From: Arthrobacter oryzae
GTDB taxonomy: Bacteria > Actinomycetota > Actinomycetes > Actinomycetales > Micrococcaceae
DNA: 64,000 nucleotides
Direction: 5' to 3'
Assembly (NCBI RefSeq): GCF_030718995.1
Contig: NZ_CP132204.1
Coordinates: 4,154,001-4,218,000, forward strand
Below are positions 50,311 through 58,700 of this stretch, one piece after another. The notes beneath the pieces are model-generated. The model was not told the DNA's origin and made no database searches. It saw only the letters and a list, made by a program, of their open reading frames with translations. Position 1 is the first letter of the stretch, and the number at the start of each line of letters is the position of its first letter. The translations under genes were made by a program, and so were the position numbers.

Positions 50311-51315
50311 CTATTGGACCAGAGCGGGTTCCTTCTGCGGCGTGCTGCTCTCCCCCACAATCACGGCGAGAACGCCCAGCCCGGCGTGGGCGGCGAGGAC
50401 GGCCGGCAGCGAACTGATCTGGGCCGGTGGCACGCCCGGGAGCGCGGCCGCAAGCCTGTCCGCCAGCTCCGCGGCTTCCCCGGGGTTGCCGAAGTGGTGC
50501 ACGGCCAGGCGGGCCTGGCCGGATGGCCGTCCCGCGGCATCGGCAACCACGATTTCCTCGAGCCGCGCCACAGCCCGCACGGCGGACCTGACCTTCTCCA
50601 GCGGAATGATCTTCCCGTCTTCGACGGCGAGGATCGGCTTGATGGCAAACATGGTCCCCCAGAGGGACGCCGCCGCTCCGATCCGGCCTCCGCGGCGCAG
50701 CTGCTCCAGGCTGGGGACGTAGAAATACACCTTCGTGCGGGCCAGCCGTTCTTCGGCAAAGGTGCGCACGTCGGCCGCCACCCGGCCATCGGCAGCCGCG
50801 ACCACCGCGCTCTGCACGCCCATGCCCAGCGCCATGCCCACGGTTTTCGAGTCGACCACTTCCACGGGGATGTCCACGCGTGATGCGGCGAGCCTGGCGG
50901 AGTCTGCAGTGCCGGACAGCGCTCCGGAGATGTGCACGGAGACCACCGCTTCGAAGCCGCGGCGCTTCGCCGCCAGATAGGCCTGCTCGAACTGGCCGGG
51001 CGACGGCCGTGACGTCTTGACCGGCGTGCCCGTGGCCAGCGCCACGGCAATGGTCTCGGTGATGTCGTCTTCGCCTTCGCCGTAGATCTCCGGCCCCACC
51101 ATCACGGGCATGGGAACCACGGTCAGCCGCCCGTCGGCGGCGAAGTCCCTGACCCAGTCGGCGGGAAGGGCGGCGGCCGAATCGGTGACCACCGCGGTGC
51201 GCACGACGACGGCCGGCACCACTGCTTCCGGCGCAGCTCCCGTTCGGGAAGACTGCCGCAGGCGGATCAGCCGTTCCTTCAGCCACGGCCAGCCGGCCGG
51301 TTCACGGTCGTTCAC
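50311..51315 (-). CDS. DegV family fatty-acid-binding protein
   Basis: DegV/FakB proteins bind a fatty acid for phosphorylation by FakA. The 334-residue protein has TDSAAALPADWV near residue 45, then TSRPSPGQFEQAY, VHISGALSGTADSARLA and SKTVGMALGMGVQ, all family signatures. The GTG at 51315 follows GGGGGAC; a longer start is possible. No fakA partner is in the window. It lies between leuS and the small gene at 50066. Confidence 0.9.
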   Translation of the reverse strand: MNDREPAGWPWLKERLIRLRQSSRTGAAPEAVVPAVVVRTAVVTDSAAALPADWVRDFAADGRLTVVPMPVMVGPEIYGEGEDDITETIAVALATGTPVKTSRPSPGQFEQAYLAAKRRGFEAVVSVHISGALSGTADSARLAASRVDIPVEVVDSKTVGMALGMGVQSAVVAAADGRVAADVRTFAEERLARTKVYFYVPSLEQLRRGGRIGAAASLWGTMFAIKPILAVEDGKIIPLEKVRSAVRAVARLEEIVVADAAGRPSGQARLAVHHFGNPGEAAELADRLAAALPGVPPAQISSLPAVLAAHAGLGVLAVIVGESSTPQKEPALVQ

Positions 51316-51383
51316 GGCGTCCCCCTGCTGTTCCGGCCAAACGTGGTGACCGGCCGCCGGCATGCCGGCGGCCGGTGTCCCGG

Positions 51384-53909
51384 CTACGCCGGGACGATGT
51401 TGACCAGTTTAGGGGCTCGCACGATGACCGTGCGGATACCCCGCCCGTCGAGGGCGCGCTGGACGTTCTCCGACGCGAGGGCCAGTTCCCGCAGCTTGTC
51501 CTCGCCGATCTCCGGCGAGACCTCGAGGCGGTCGCGGACCTTGCCCTGGACCTGGACTACAGCGGTGACGGTCTCCTGGACCAGGAGTGCTTCATCGTGG
51601 GCGGGCCAGCCGGCGTTCGCCACCGACGCGGGGTGCCCCAGGACGTTCCACATGTCCTCGGCCGTATACGGCGCGAAGAGGCTGAGGATGACGGCGACGG
51701 CTTCCGCTGCTTCGCGGACAGCGGGATCCGCCCCGCCGGCGCCGGCATCGATGGTCTTGCGGGTCGCGTTGACCAGCTCCATCAGCTTGGCCACCACCAC
51801 GTTGAACTTGTTGCTGTCCAGGAGCGTGGCGGAATCAGCAATCGTGCGGTGCGTGACGGACCGCAGGGCACGGTCTCCCTGTCCGGCGTCCGCGCCGGGC
51901 GCGCTGGTGACGTCCTGCGCCAGGCGCCAGGCCCGGGCCAGGAACTTCGCAGAGCCCGACGGCGAAACGTCCGCCCAGTCGACGTCGTCCTCCGGCGGGG
52001 AGGCGAAGATCATGGTGAGGCGCACGGCGTCCACGCCGAACTTGTCCAGCTGCTCGCCGAGGTCAACACCGTTGCCCAGGGACTTGCTCATGGCCTTGCC
52101 CCCGTTGAGGACCTGGCCCTGGTTGAGCAGTGCGCTGAACGGCTCGTCGGCGTCGATCATGCCCAGGTCGTGGATGACCTTAGTGAAGAACCGCGCGTAC
52201 AACAGGTGCAGGATGGCGTGCTCCACGCCGCCCACGTACTGCCCCACGGGCATCCAGTCGTTGATTTTCTCCGGATCGAACGGACCCTCGGTGTACTGCG
52301 GGGAAACGAACCGCAGGAAGTACCAGGAGGAGTCAACGAACGTGTCCATGGTGTCCGTGTCGCGCTTGGCAGGACCGTGGCAGTTGGGGCACTCAACATT
52401 GACCCAGGCTTCGGCGGCGGCCAGCGGCGACGTGCCCTTCGGGGACAGGTCCTCGCCGCGCAGGTCGGCCGGAAGGGTGACGGGCAGCTGCTCGTCGGGA
52501 ACAGGAACCTCGCCGCAGGCAGGGCAGTGGATGATCGGGATGGGCGTGCCCCAGAAGCGCTGGCGGCTAAGCAGCCAGTCACGCAGACGGAAGTTGACGA
52601 ACTTTTCGCCCGTGCCCTGCTTCTCCAGCATGGCGATCGCTGCCGGGATGGCTTCAGACTTGGGCAGGCCGTCAAGGTTGCCGGAGTTGATCAGCGTGCC
52701 CTCGCCCGCGGTGGCCGTTCCCGTCACTGCAGGGTCGTCCTCCCCTGTGTCCAGCACGGCGCGGACGGGCAGGTCGAAGGTTTTGGCAAAGTCGAGGTCG
52801 CGCTGGTCGTGAGCCGGGACCGCCATGATGGCGCCCGTACCGTAGTCTGCCAGCACGTAGTCAGCGGCCCAGACCGGCAGCTTCTCGCCGTTCAGCGGGT
52901 TGACGGCGTACCGGCCGGTGAACACGCCGGTCTTCTCGCGCTCCGTGGACTGGCGTTCGATCTCGGACAGTACTTTGACCTGCTCGCGGTAGGCGTCCAG
53001 GGCTGCGGCGTGCTCGTCCGTGACCAGTTCCACTGCCAGCGGCGCATCGGCCGCGACCACAAAGAACGTGGCGCCGTACAGCGTGTCAGGTCGGGTGGTG
53101 AAGACCGTGACATCCTTGGCGGGCTTGCGGCCGTCGGCTTCAATGACGAAGTTGACGTGGGCACCTTCGGACCGGCCGATCCAGTTCTTCTGCATCGCCA
53201 GGACGCGCTCAGGCCAGTGGCCGCGCAGTTCGTCCATGTCATCCAGCAGGCGGTCGGCGTAGTCGGTGATCTTGAAGTACCACTGGTTCAGCGACTTCTT
53301 GGTCACGGCGGTGCCGCACCGTTCGCAGGCACCGTTGACCACCTGCTCGTTGGCCAGCACAGTCTGGTCCTTGGGGCACCAGTTGACGGGTGAATCCTTG
53401 CGGTACGCCAGGCCGCGTTCGTAGAAGCGCTTGAACAGCCACTGGGTCCAGCGGTAGTACTCGGGATCCGAAGTGTGCAGGCGCCGCGACCAGTCCGCCG
53501 AGATGGCGTAGCGCTTGAAGGACGCCGCCTGGGTGTCGATGTTGGCGTAGGTCCACTCGCTGGGGTGTGCATTGCGCTTGATGGCGGCGTTCTCGGCCGG
53601 CAGGCCGAAGGAGTCCCAGCCGATCGGGTGCAGGACGTCGAAGCCCTTCTGCCGCAGGTACCGTGCCACGACGTCGCCCATGGCAAACGCTTCAGCGTGG
53701 CCCATGTGCAGGTCACCTGACGGGTAGGGGAACATGTCGAGGACGTAGCGGCGCTCGCGCGAGCCGTCATCGACCGGTGTGAACACCTTGAGGTCTTCCC
53801 ACACCTGCGGCCACTTGGCCTCCATCGCGGCAAAGCTGTAGGTGCCCTCCTCGGGGCCTTCCGTCGCGACTGCTGCTGTTCCGGTCTCTGTCTCCGGCTG
53901 AACGCTCAC
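51384..53909 (-). CDS. leuS: Leucyl-tRNA synthetase
   Basis: Charges tRNA-Leu. The 841-residue class I enzyme has HMGHAEAF (HIGH motif), the CP1 editing domain, KAMSKSLGN (KMSKS motif) and the C-terminal anticodon-binding and LeuS-specific domains. The GTG at 53909 was chosen since the family sequence begins just after; the frame extends upstream into the leader. A Leu-codon leader peptide and an intrinsic-terminator-like hairpin precede it, so charging-dependent attenuation is proposed. Confidence 0.97.
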   Translation of the reverse strand: MSVQPETETGTAAVATEGPEEGTYSFAAMEAKWPQVWEDLKVFTPVDDGSRERRYVLDMFPYPSGDLHMGHAEAFAMGDVVARYLRQKGFDVLHPIGWDSFGLPAENAAIKRNAHPSEWTYANIDTQAASFKRYAISADWSRRLHTSDPEYYRWTQWLFKRFYERGLAYRKDSPVNWCPKDQTVLANEQVVNGACERCGTAVTKKSLNQWYFKITDYADRLLDDMDELRGHWPERVLAMQKNWIGRSEGAHVNFVIEADGRKPAKDVTVFTTRPDTLYGATFFVVAADAPLAVELVTDEHAAALDAYREQVKVLSEIERQSTEREKTGVFTGRYAVNPLNGEKLPVWAADYVLADYGTGAIMAVPAHDQRDLDFAKTFDLPVRAVLDTGEDDPAVTGTATAGEGTLINSGNLDGLPKSEAIPAAIAMLEKQGTGEKFVNFRLRDWLLSRQRFWGTPIPIIHCPACGEVPVPDEQLPVTLPADLRGEDLSPKGTSPLAAAEAWVNVECPNCHGPAKRDTDTMDTFVDSSWYFLRFVSPQYTEGPFDPEKINDWMPVGQYVGGVEHAILHLLYARFFTKVIHDLGMIDADEPFSALLNQGQVLNGGKAMSKSLGNGVDLGEQLDKFGVDAVRLTMIFASPPEDDVDWADVSPSGSAKFLARAWRLAQDVTSAPGADAGQGDRALRSVTHRTIADSATLLDSNKFNVVVAKLMELVNATRKTIDAGAGGADPAVREAAEAVAVILSLFAPYTAEDMWNVLGHPASVANAGWPAHDEALLVQETVTAVVQVQGKVRDRLEVSPEIGEDKLRELALASENVQRALDGRGIRTVIVRAPKLVNIVPA

Positions 53910-54019
53910 TGCTGCCCTCTTCTGTTCTGTACCGCTTTTCGTACGGCCACGGCGTGCTGTCCCGCCCCGGCCCCCTGATCCCCTGCTTGCGGGCCGGGAG
54001 ATACCCCAGACACACAAAA

Positions 54020-54039
54020 GCCCCTCGACATGGAGGGGC
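54020..54039 (-). terminator. Attenuator-like terminator in the leuS leader
   Basis: On the minus strand GCCCCTC pairs with GAGGGGC (7 bp, six-base loop) and TTTTGTGTG follows. It lies about 110 bp before leuS and 41 bp after the leader-peptide stop, so it would stop transcription before leuS unless an alternative fold forms. Confidence 0.65.
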
Positions 54040-54079
54040 GGCCGCTCGGCAATCCGTATTTGGTCGGGATACCGGGCGG

Positions 54080-54106
54080 CTAGCTAAGCAGAAGGATCGC
54101 ACGCAT
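54080..54106 (-). CDS. Leucine leader peptide of leuS (MRAILLLS)
   Basis: An 8-codon reading frame, ATG CGT GCG ATC CTT CTG CTT AGC, followed by TAG, has three consecutive Leu codons after an Ile codon. Its end resembles the leuA leader (LLLLSCRG). The RNA right after the stop (GCCGCCCGGUAUC) can pair with GAUUGCCGAGCGGC further down, and the terminator hairpin follows. A ribosome stalled at the Leu codons would cover the first arm, the classical attenuation layout. Confidence 0.7.
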   Translation of the reverse strand: MRAILLLS

Positions 54107-54112
54107 AGAACT

Positions 54113-54141
54113 ACTTTAGCGCACCCTCACCCTGCGCTAAA
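54113..54141 (-). promoter_or_regulatory. Putative promoter of the leuS leader with inverted repeat
   Basis: On the minus strand TTTAGC (54141-54136), 17 bases, TAAAGT (54118-54113), then six bases to the leader-peptide ATG. The inverted repeat TTTAGCGC-N11-GCGCTAAA covers both boxes. The arrangement would make the leader-peptide message leaderless. Confidence 0.45.
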
Positions 54142-54186
54142 CGTAAGTCGCCACGAGCGGCTGAAGTAGGCAAGTGTGCGAAGAGG

Positions 54187-54254
54187 GGGGCCGGTGACTC
54201 CCCGCCATGGTGTGGTGGGCACCGCGAAGCGGGCGGGCGGGAGTCACCGGCCCC
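54187..54254. terminator. Terminator of the glp unit
   Basis: A perfect 16-bp stem (54187-54202 with 54239-54254) encloses a 36-base GC-rich loop, between the glpK stop and the leuS promoter. It probably ends the glycerol transcript. Confidence 0.65.
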
Positions 54255-54274
54255 TCTCTCATTTCAACTCACGC

Positions 54275-55789
54275 CTACTTCACGTCCTCGTCGACCCAGT
54301 CCATGGACTTCGTAACGGCCTTCTTCCAGAGGCGCATCTGGCGGTCCCGCTCGGCCTCGTCCATCTGCGGTTCCCAGCGCTTGTCCTCGGACCAGTTGGC
54401 CGAGCACTCCCCCAGGTCCTTCCAGAAGCCGACGGCCAGGCCGGCTGCGTAGGCGGCACCGAGGGCCGTGGTCTCCACGACCTTCGGCCGGATCACCGGA
54501 ACGCCCAGAATGTCCGCCTGGAACTGCATCAGGGCGTCATTGGCAACCATGCCGCCGTCGACCTTCAACTCCGTCAGCGGAACACCGGAGTCCGCGTTGA
54601 CGGCGTCGAGCACCTCACGGGTCTGGAAGGCCGTGGCCTCCAGGGCCGCACGGGCGATGTGGTTCCTGTTCACGAAGCGGGTCAGGCCAACGATGGCGCC
54701 GCGGGCGTCGGACCGCCAGTAAGGTGCGAACAGTCCGGAGAACGCCGGCACGATGTAGACCCCGCCGTTGTCCTTGACGGCGGCCGCCAGCGTCTCCACT
54801 TCCGGGGCGCTGCTGATCAGGCCGAGGTTGTCGCGCAGCCACTGGATGAGGGATCCGGTGACGGCGATGGAGCCTTCCAGCGCGTAGTGCGGAGCCGCGT
54901 CCCCTAGCTTGTAGCCCACGGTGGTCAGCAGGCCGTTCTTGGAGTGGACAATCTCCTCGCCGGTGTTGAAGATCAGGAAGCAGCCCGTCCCGTACGTGTT
55001 CTTGGCTTCGCCGGCATCAAATGCCGCCTGGCCGAACGTGGCTGCCTGCTGGTCGCCGAGGATGCCGGCAACCGGCACTTCCCGGAGCAACTGGGAGGTG
55101 TGGACGGTGCCGTAGACCTCGGAGGAAGACTTGATGGCGGGCATCATGGAGGCGGGAACACCGAAGGCGTCCAGGATCTCCTGGTCCCAGGACAGCGTGT
55201 CCAGGTCCATGAACATGGTCCGGGAGGCGTTGGTGACGTCCGTGACGTGCACGCCGCCATCCACTCCGCCGGTGAGGTTCCACAGAACCCAGCAGTCAGT
55301 ATTGCCAAAGACCAGGTCGCCGGCTTCGGCTTTGGCGCGGGCGCCTTCCACGTTGTCCAGGATCCACTTGATCTTGGTGCCGGAGAAGTACGTGGCCAGC
55401 GGCAGGCCCACCTTCTGCTTGAAACGCTCCGGTCCACCGTCCTTGGCCAGTTCATCCACGATGTCCTGGGTCCGGGTGTCCTGCCAGACGATGGCGTTGT
55501 AGATCGCCTTGCCCGTTGTCTTGTCCCACACGACCGCGGTTTCGCGCTGGTTGGTGATGCCGACGGCGGCGATGTCGTGCCGCGTCAGGTTCGCCTTGGA
55601 CAGTGCGGAGGCAATGACTTCGCGGGTGTTGTTCCAGATTTCGGCGGGGTCGTGCTCCACCCAGCCGGCCTGCGGGAAGATCTGCTCGTGTTCCATCTGC
55701 CCGGAGGAGACGATGCTGCCGCTGTGGTCGAAGACGATGGCGCGCGTGCTGGTGGTGCCCTGGTCGATGGCGATTACGTACTGGTTCAT
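54275..55789 (-). CDS. glpK: Glycerol kinase
   Basis: Phosphorylates glycerol to sn-glycerol 3-phosphate. The 504-residue FGGY kinase has the N-terminal phosphate loop DQGTTSTRAIVFD, the glycerol site QTTFNRE-equivalent region NQRETAVVWDK, and the ATP-binding LKVDGGMVAND. The ATG at 55789 was chosen from the family start (NQYVIAIDQG). It follows glpF by 61 bp. Confidence 0.97.
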   Translation of the reverse strand: MNQYVIAIDQGTTSTRAIVFDHSGSIVSSGQMEHEQIFPQAGWVEHDPAEIWNNTREVIASALSKANLTRHDIAAVGITNQRETAVVWDKTTGKAIYNAIVWQDTRTQDIVDELAKDGGPERFKQKVGLPLATYFSGTKIKWILDNVEGARAKAEAGDLVFGNTDCWVLWNLTGGVDGGVHVTDVTNASRTMFMDLDTLSWDQEILDAFGVPASMMPAIKSSSEVYGTVHTSQLLREVPVAGILGDQQAATFGQAAFDAGEAKNTYGTGCFLIFNTGEEIVHSKNGLLTTVGYKLGDAAPHYALEGSIAVTGSLIQWLRDNLGLISSAPEVETLAAAVKDNGGVYIVPAFSGLFAPYWRSDARGAIVGLTRFVNRNHIARAALEATAFQTREVLDAVNADSGVPLTELKVDGGMVANDALMQFQADILGVPVIRPKVVETTALGAAYAAGLAVGFWKDLGECSANWSEDKRWEPQMDEAERDRQMRLWKKAVTKSMDWVDEDVK

Positions 55790-55850
55790 GTTGACGTCCT
55801 TGTCTGTTGTCTGAAGGGCTTGGTCTGGGTTTTGGTCCGCAGGGCGGGAA

Positions 55851-56600
55851 TCAGGAGGCTGCCGCGGCGATGATCGGGACCACTGCCGCCACGGCACCGG
55901 CGAGGCTGCCGCCTACCAGTGGCCCGACAACCGGGATCCACGAGTAGCTCCAGTCGCTGGAGCCCTTGCCCTTGATGGGGAGCAGGGCGTGCGCGACACG
56001 GGGGCCAAGGTCACGGGCGGGGTTGATGGCGTAGCCGGTGGGTCCGCCGAGGGACACGCCGATGCCGACAACCAGCAGGGCCACAGCGAGCGGGCCCAGG
56101 CCGGAGGGGGTGCCGCCGAACGTCAGGATGACGAAGACGAGCACGAACGTGCCGATGATCTCGGTGATCAGGTTCCAGGGGGTGGAGCGGATGGCGGGGC
56201 CGGTGGAGAACACGGCGAGCTTGCTGGCGGGCGCCGGTTCGGCGTCAAAGTGCTGCTTGTGGGCCAGCCACATGACTACTGCGCCCAGGAACGCACCGAG
56301 GAATTCACCGCCGAAGTAGGTCAGCGTGGATGCGAAGTCGACGCTGACGCCGGGAGCATACTCCGCCTTTCCGTTGACCAGCAGGCCAAGGGTCACGGCC
56401 GGGTTGAGGTGCGCGCCGGATCTGGCGGCGACGTACACGCCGGCGAAGACTGCGATGCCCCACCCCCATGTGACCATCAAGAATCCGCCGTTGTTGCCCT
56501 TGGTGCCTTTGAGCGCGACGTTTGCCACGACGCCGCAACCCAGCAGGGTAAGCATCGCGGTTCCGAATACTTCGGAAAGGAAAACTATTCCAAGAGACAT
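55851..56600 (-). CDS. glpF: Glycerol uptake facilitator (aquaglyceroporin)
   Basis: MIP-family channel for glycerol. The 249-residue protein has six helices and the two NPA half-helices: AHLNPAVT and YAINPARDLGPR. The aspartate after the second NPA (NPARD) marks the glyceroporin subgroup. It lies between glpD and glpK in the uptake and use cluster. Confidence 0.96.
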   Translation of the reverse strand: MSLGIVFLSEVFGTAMLTLLGCGVVANVALKGTKGNNGGFLMVTWGWGIAVFAGVYVAARSGAHLNPAVTLGLLVNGKAEYAPGVSVDFASTLTYFGGEFLGAFLGAVVMWLAHKQHFDAEPAPASKLAVFSTGPAIRSTPWNLITEIIGTFVLVFVILTFGGTPSGLGPLAVALLVVGIGVSLGGPTGYAINPARDLGPRVAHALLPIKGKGSSDWSYSWIPVVGPLVGGSLAGAVAAVVPIIAAAAS

Positions 56601-56625
56601 CTTTGACTCCTCTATTTTCTGTTGT

Positions 56626-56682
56626 CAGCCCCTCGCGAGTTTGAGGGGCTGTGGGGCCGGCATCGTTTGTTGCGATGCCGGC
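56626..56682. terminator. Two hairpins between glpD and glpF
   Basis: CAGCCCCTC/GAGGGGCTG (9 bp, 56626-56651) and GCCGGCATCG/CGATGCCGGC (10 bp, 56656-56682). The latter could partly end glpD transcription or stabilise the glpF message. No strong T run is present. Confidence 0.45.
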
Positions 56683-56761
56683 CGGCCGCTGCGCCGGTGC
56701 TCCTCCAGCGGAACCGCGCAGCCCTTGCGCCCGGGCATCGCCGCCCGGGCACGCAAGCTTT

Positions 56762-58576
56762 CTAAGCGACCAGGCTGTGGACCTGGACGCCGTGGAAGCG
56801 TTCAAGCACCTCCTGGGCATGATGGATTTCGGCTGTCTTGGCGGCGGCGTCCCAGCCCAGCGGACCAGCAAGGACCTCCGCGACCTCGTTGAGGAGCTCA
56901 CCGGTCACCAGCCCGCGGAAGGCCAGGGACGTGCGCCGGATCAAGATATCGACGAGATGTCCCACCTGTTCGTTCCGCGCCATGAACTCCAGTTCGCGGA
57001 CGCTGAGTTCCCGGGTGGAGTGCAGGGGCCGGTCCGGTCCGGCGTCGAGGTAGTGCAGGACCTCTTCGGCGCGGGTTCCGTAACGGGTCAGCAGTCCGGA
57101 GATCCGGTCGGCGTCGCGGCCGGCGGACATATGCGCCTTGATCCACTGCTGGATCCCTGCGTCGGTGTCCGGGAATCCGGCCCCGCCGCCGATGGCGAGC
57201 TTCGCCGTCGAAACCTTCCGCTCCAGGCCCAGTTCCTTAAGCACGTCATTCGTGAGGTGTTCGGCCAGCGCCCGGAACGTGGTCCATTTGCCGCCCACCA
57301 AACTGAGTACGACGGCGCCGCTGGCTGACATTGCCTGTCCGCCGGACACCGCTTCCTGCCCGCCGGCCCTGCGTTCGATCCGGTAGTCGCGGCTGACGAA
57401 GCCGGGCTGGGTGGCGTCGTGCTTCGGCAGCGGGCGGACGCCGGCGAAGGTGTAGACGATCTGGTCCCTGTTCACGGCAACGTCCGGGAAGACGTGGCCG
57501 ATCAGGTCGAAGAAGTAGTCGATCTCGGCGTCGGTGCAGACGGCGTCTTCGGCCATGTCCGCGTCCACGTCGGTGGTGCCCACGAGGACGCGGTCGCCCA
57601 TCGGATAGATGAGGACGATCCGCCCGTCGGTGTGTTCGAAGAAGATTTCACGGCCGTTGCAGGCTTCGAGGAGCTCGGGGTGGTCCAGCACGATGTGTGA
57701 GCCCTTGGTGCCGCCCATGAAGGTGGACGCGGCGCCCATGGCCTGGTTGGTCAGGTCCACCCAGGCGCCCGTGGTGTTCACGATAACGTCCGCCGTGAAG
57801 TCAAAGACCTCACCAGTGAGCTCGTCGCGCAACTGGACTGTGCTACCGCCGGTGGGCCCCGTCGGGTTCCCTGCTCCGCCCATGGACAGGAGCGAAAGGT
57901 AGTTGCTGGCCCGCGCATCGCTGTGGCCGCTGGCGCCGGCCTTCTCGCCGTCCTGGAGTACATCGAGGGTGAGGCGCTCGGGGTTGTGGACCGATGCGTC
58001 GAAGTAGGTGGCCGCGTACTTGATGCCCGGGTGGAGCCGCGGCAACTCCGCCAGGGCCCGCGTCCGGCCGCGGAACTGGTGACGCGGAACCGTGCCGCCG
58101 TCGCGTGAGAAGAAGTCGTACATGCTGAGGCCGAGCTTGATCAGGAAGGCACCGCGTTCTTTGGGTTTGCCCTGCTGCTTGTGGGTCAGGAACCGCAGCG
58201 GCGCGGACAGTACACCAGAGAAGGTGCTGAAGATGGGGATGGTGGTCTGGAGCGGCTTGACGTAGTGGGGAGCGATACGCAGGAGCCTGTTGCGTTCTAC
58301 GACGGACTCCTGGACCAGCCGGAACTCACCGTTCTCCAGGTACCGGATCCCGCCGTGGATCATGTGCGACGACGCACCGCTGGCCCCCTGGCAGTAATCA
58401 CCCCGTTCAACGAGCGCAACGTCGACGCCCTGCAGTGCCAGGTCACGGAACGTGCCGACTCCGTTGATCCCGCCGCCGATGATCAGGACTTGTGCGCGGG
58501 GCCGCCGGCGCAGGCTCTGCACTGATGACCGCTGGCGGCTGGAAGCCGGATGGCCGGATGAATCGTTGGTTCCCAA
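56762..58576 (-). CDS. glpD: Glycerol-3-phosphate dehydrogenase (aerobic, FAD)
   Basis: Oxidises glycerol 3-phosphate to dihydroxyacetone phosphate, feeding the menaquinone pool and hence the bc1-aa3 branch. The 604-residue protein has the FAD GxGxxG region (IIGGGINGVGTFRDLA), GTKGSHIVLDHPE and the C-terminal DAO_C domain (GLERKVSTAKLAIGGG). The glpD-glpF-glpK cluster is complete for uptake and oxidation. Confidence 0.96.
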   Translation of the reverse strand: MGTNDSSGHPASSRQRSSVQSLRRRPRAQVLIIGGGINGVGTFRDLALQGVDVALVERGDYCQGASGASSHMIHGGIRYLENGEFRLVQESVVERNRLLRIAPHYVKPLQTTIPIFSTFSGVLSAPLRFLTHKQQGKPKERGAFLIKLGLSMYDFFSRDGGTVPRHQFRGRTRALAELPRLHPGIKYAATYFDASVHNPERLTLDVLQDGEKAGASGHSDARASNYLSLLSMGGAGNPTGPTGGSTVQLRDELTGEVFDFTADVIVNTTGAWVDLTNQAMGAASTFMGGTKGSHIVLDHPELLEACNGREIFFEHTDGRIVLIYPMGDRVLVGTTDVDADMAEDAVCTDAEIDYFFDLIGHVFPDVAVNRDQIVYTFAGVRPLPKHDATQPGFVSRDYRIERRAGGQEAVSGGQAMSASGAVVLSLVGGKWTTFRALAEHLTNDVLKELGLERKVSTAKLAIGGGAGFPDTDAGIQQWIKAHMSAGRDADRISGLLTRYGTRAEEVLHYLDAGPDRPLHSTRELSVRELEFMARNEQVGHLVDILIRRTSLAFRGLVTGELLNEVAEVLAGPLGWDAAAKTAEIHHAQEVLERFHGVQVHSLVA

Positions 58577-58700
58577 ATCTGCTCCTTTGGGTTTGGTCCT
58601 GTGCGGCGCGCCTCACAGCGCGGCGCCGTTCACCACTATTGTTTGGAGTAATGGAAAATGGAGTCAAGCACTATGCACAAACGTGCAGAACGGAAGCCCG
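58577..58700. promoter_or_regulatory. Divergent promoter region of glpD and the SorC-type regulator
   Basis: This 124-bp space separates the two opposite-facing genes and must hold their promoters and probably the operator of the regulator. A GTGCGGCGCG / GCGCGGCGCC near-repeat is seen, but no operator can be assigned. Confidence 0.4.

Noticed and set aside
51375..53393. 672-codon plus-strand frame opposite leuS
   Set aside because: It is antisense to leuS and the valine/glycine/arginine-rich composition is typical of a shadow.
53910..54170. A T-box riboswitch upstream of leuS
   Set aside because: No AGGGUGGNACCGCG-like T-box sequence or Stem I was found; the short Leu-codon ORF plus terminator fits peptide attenuation better.
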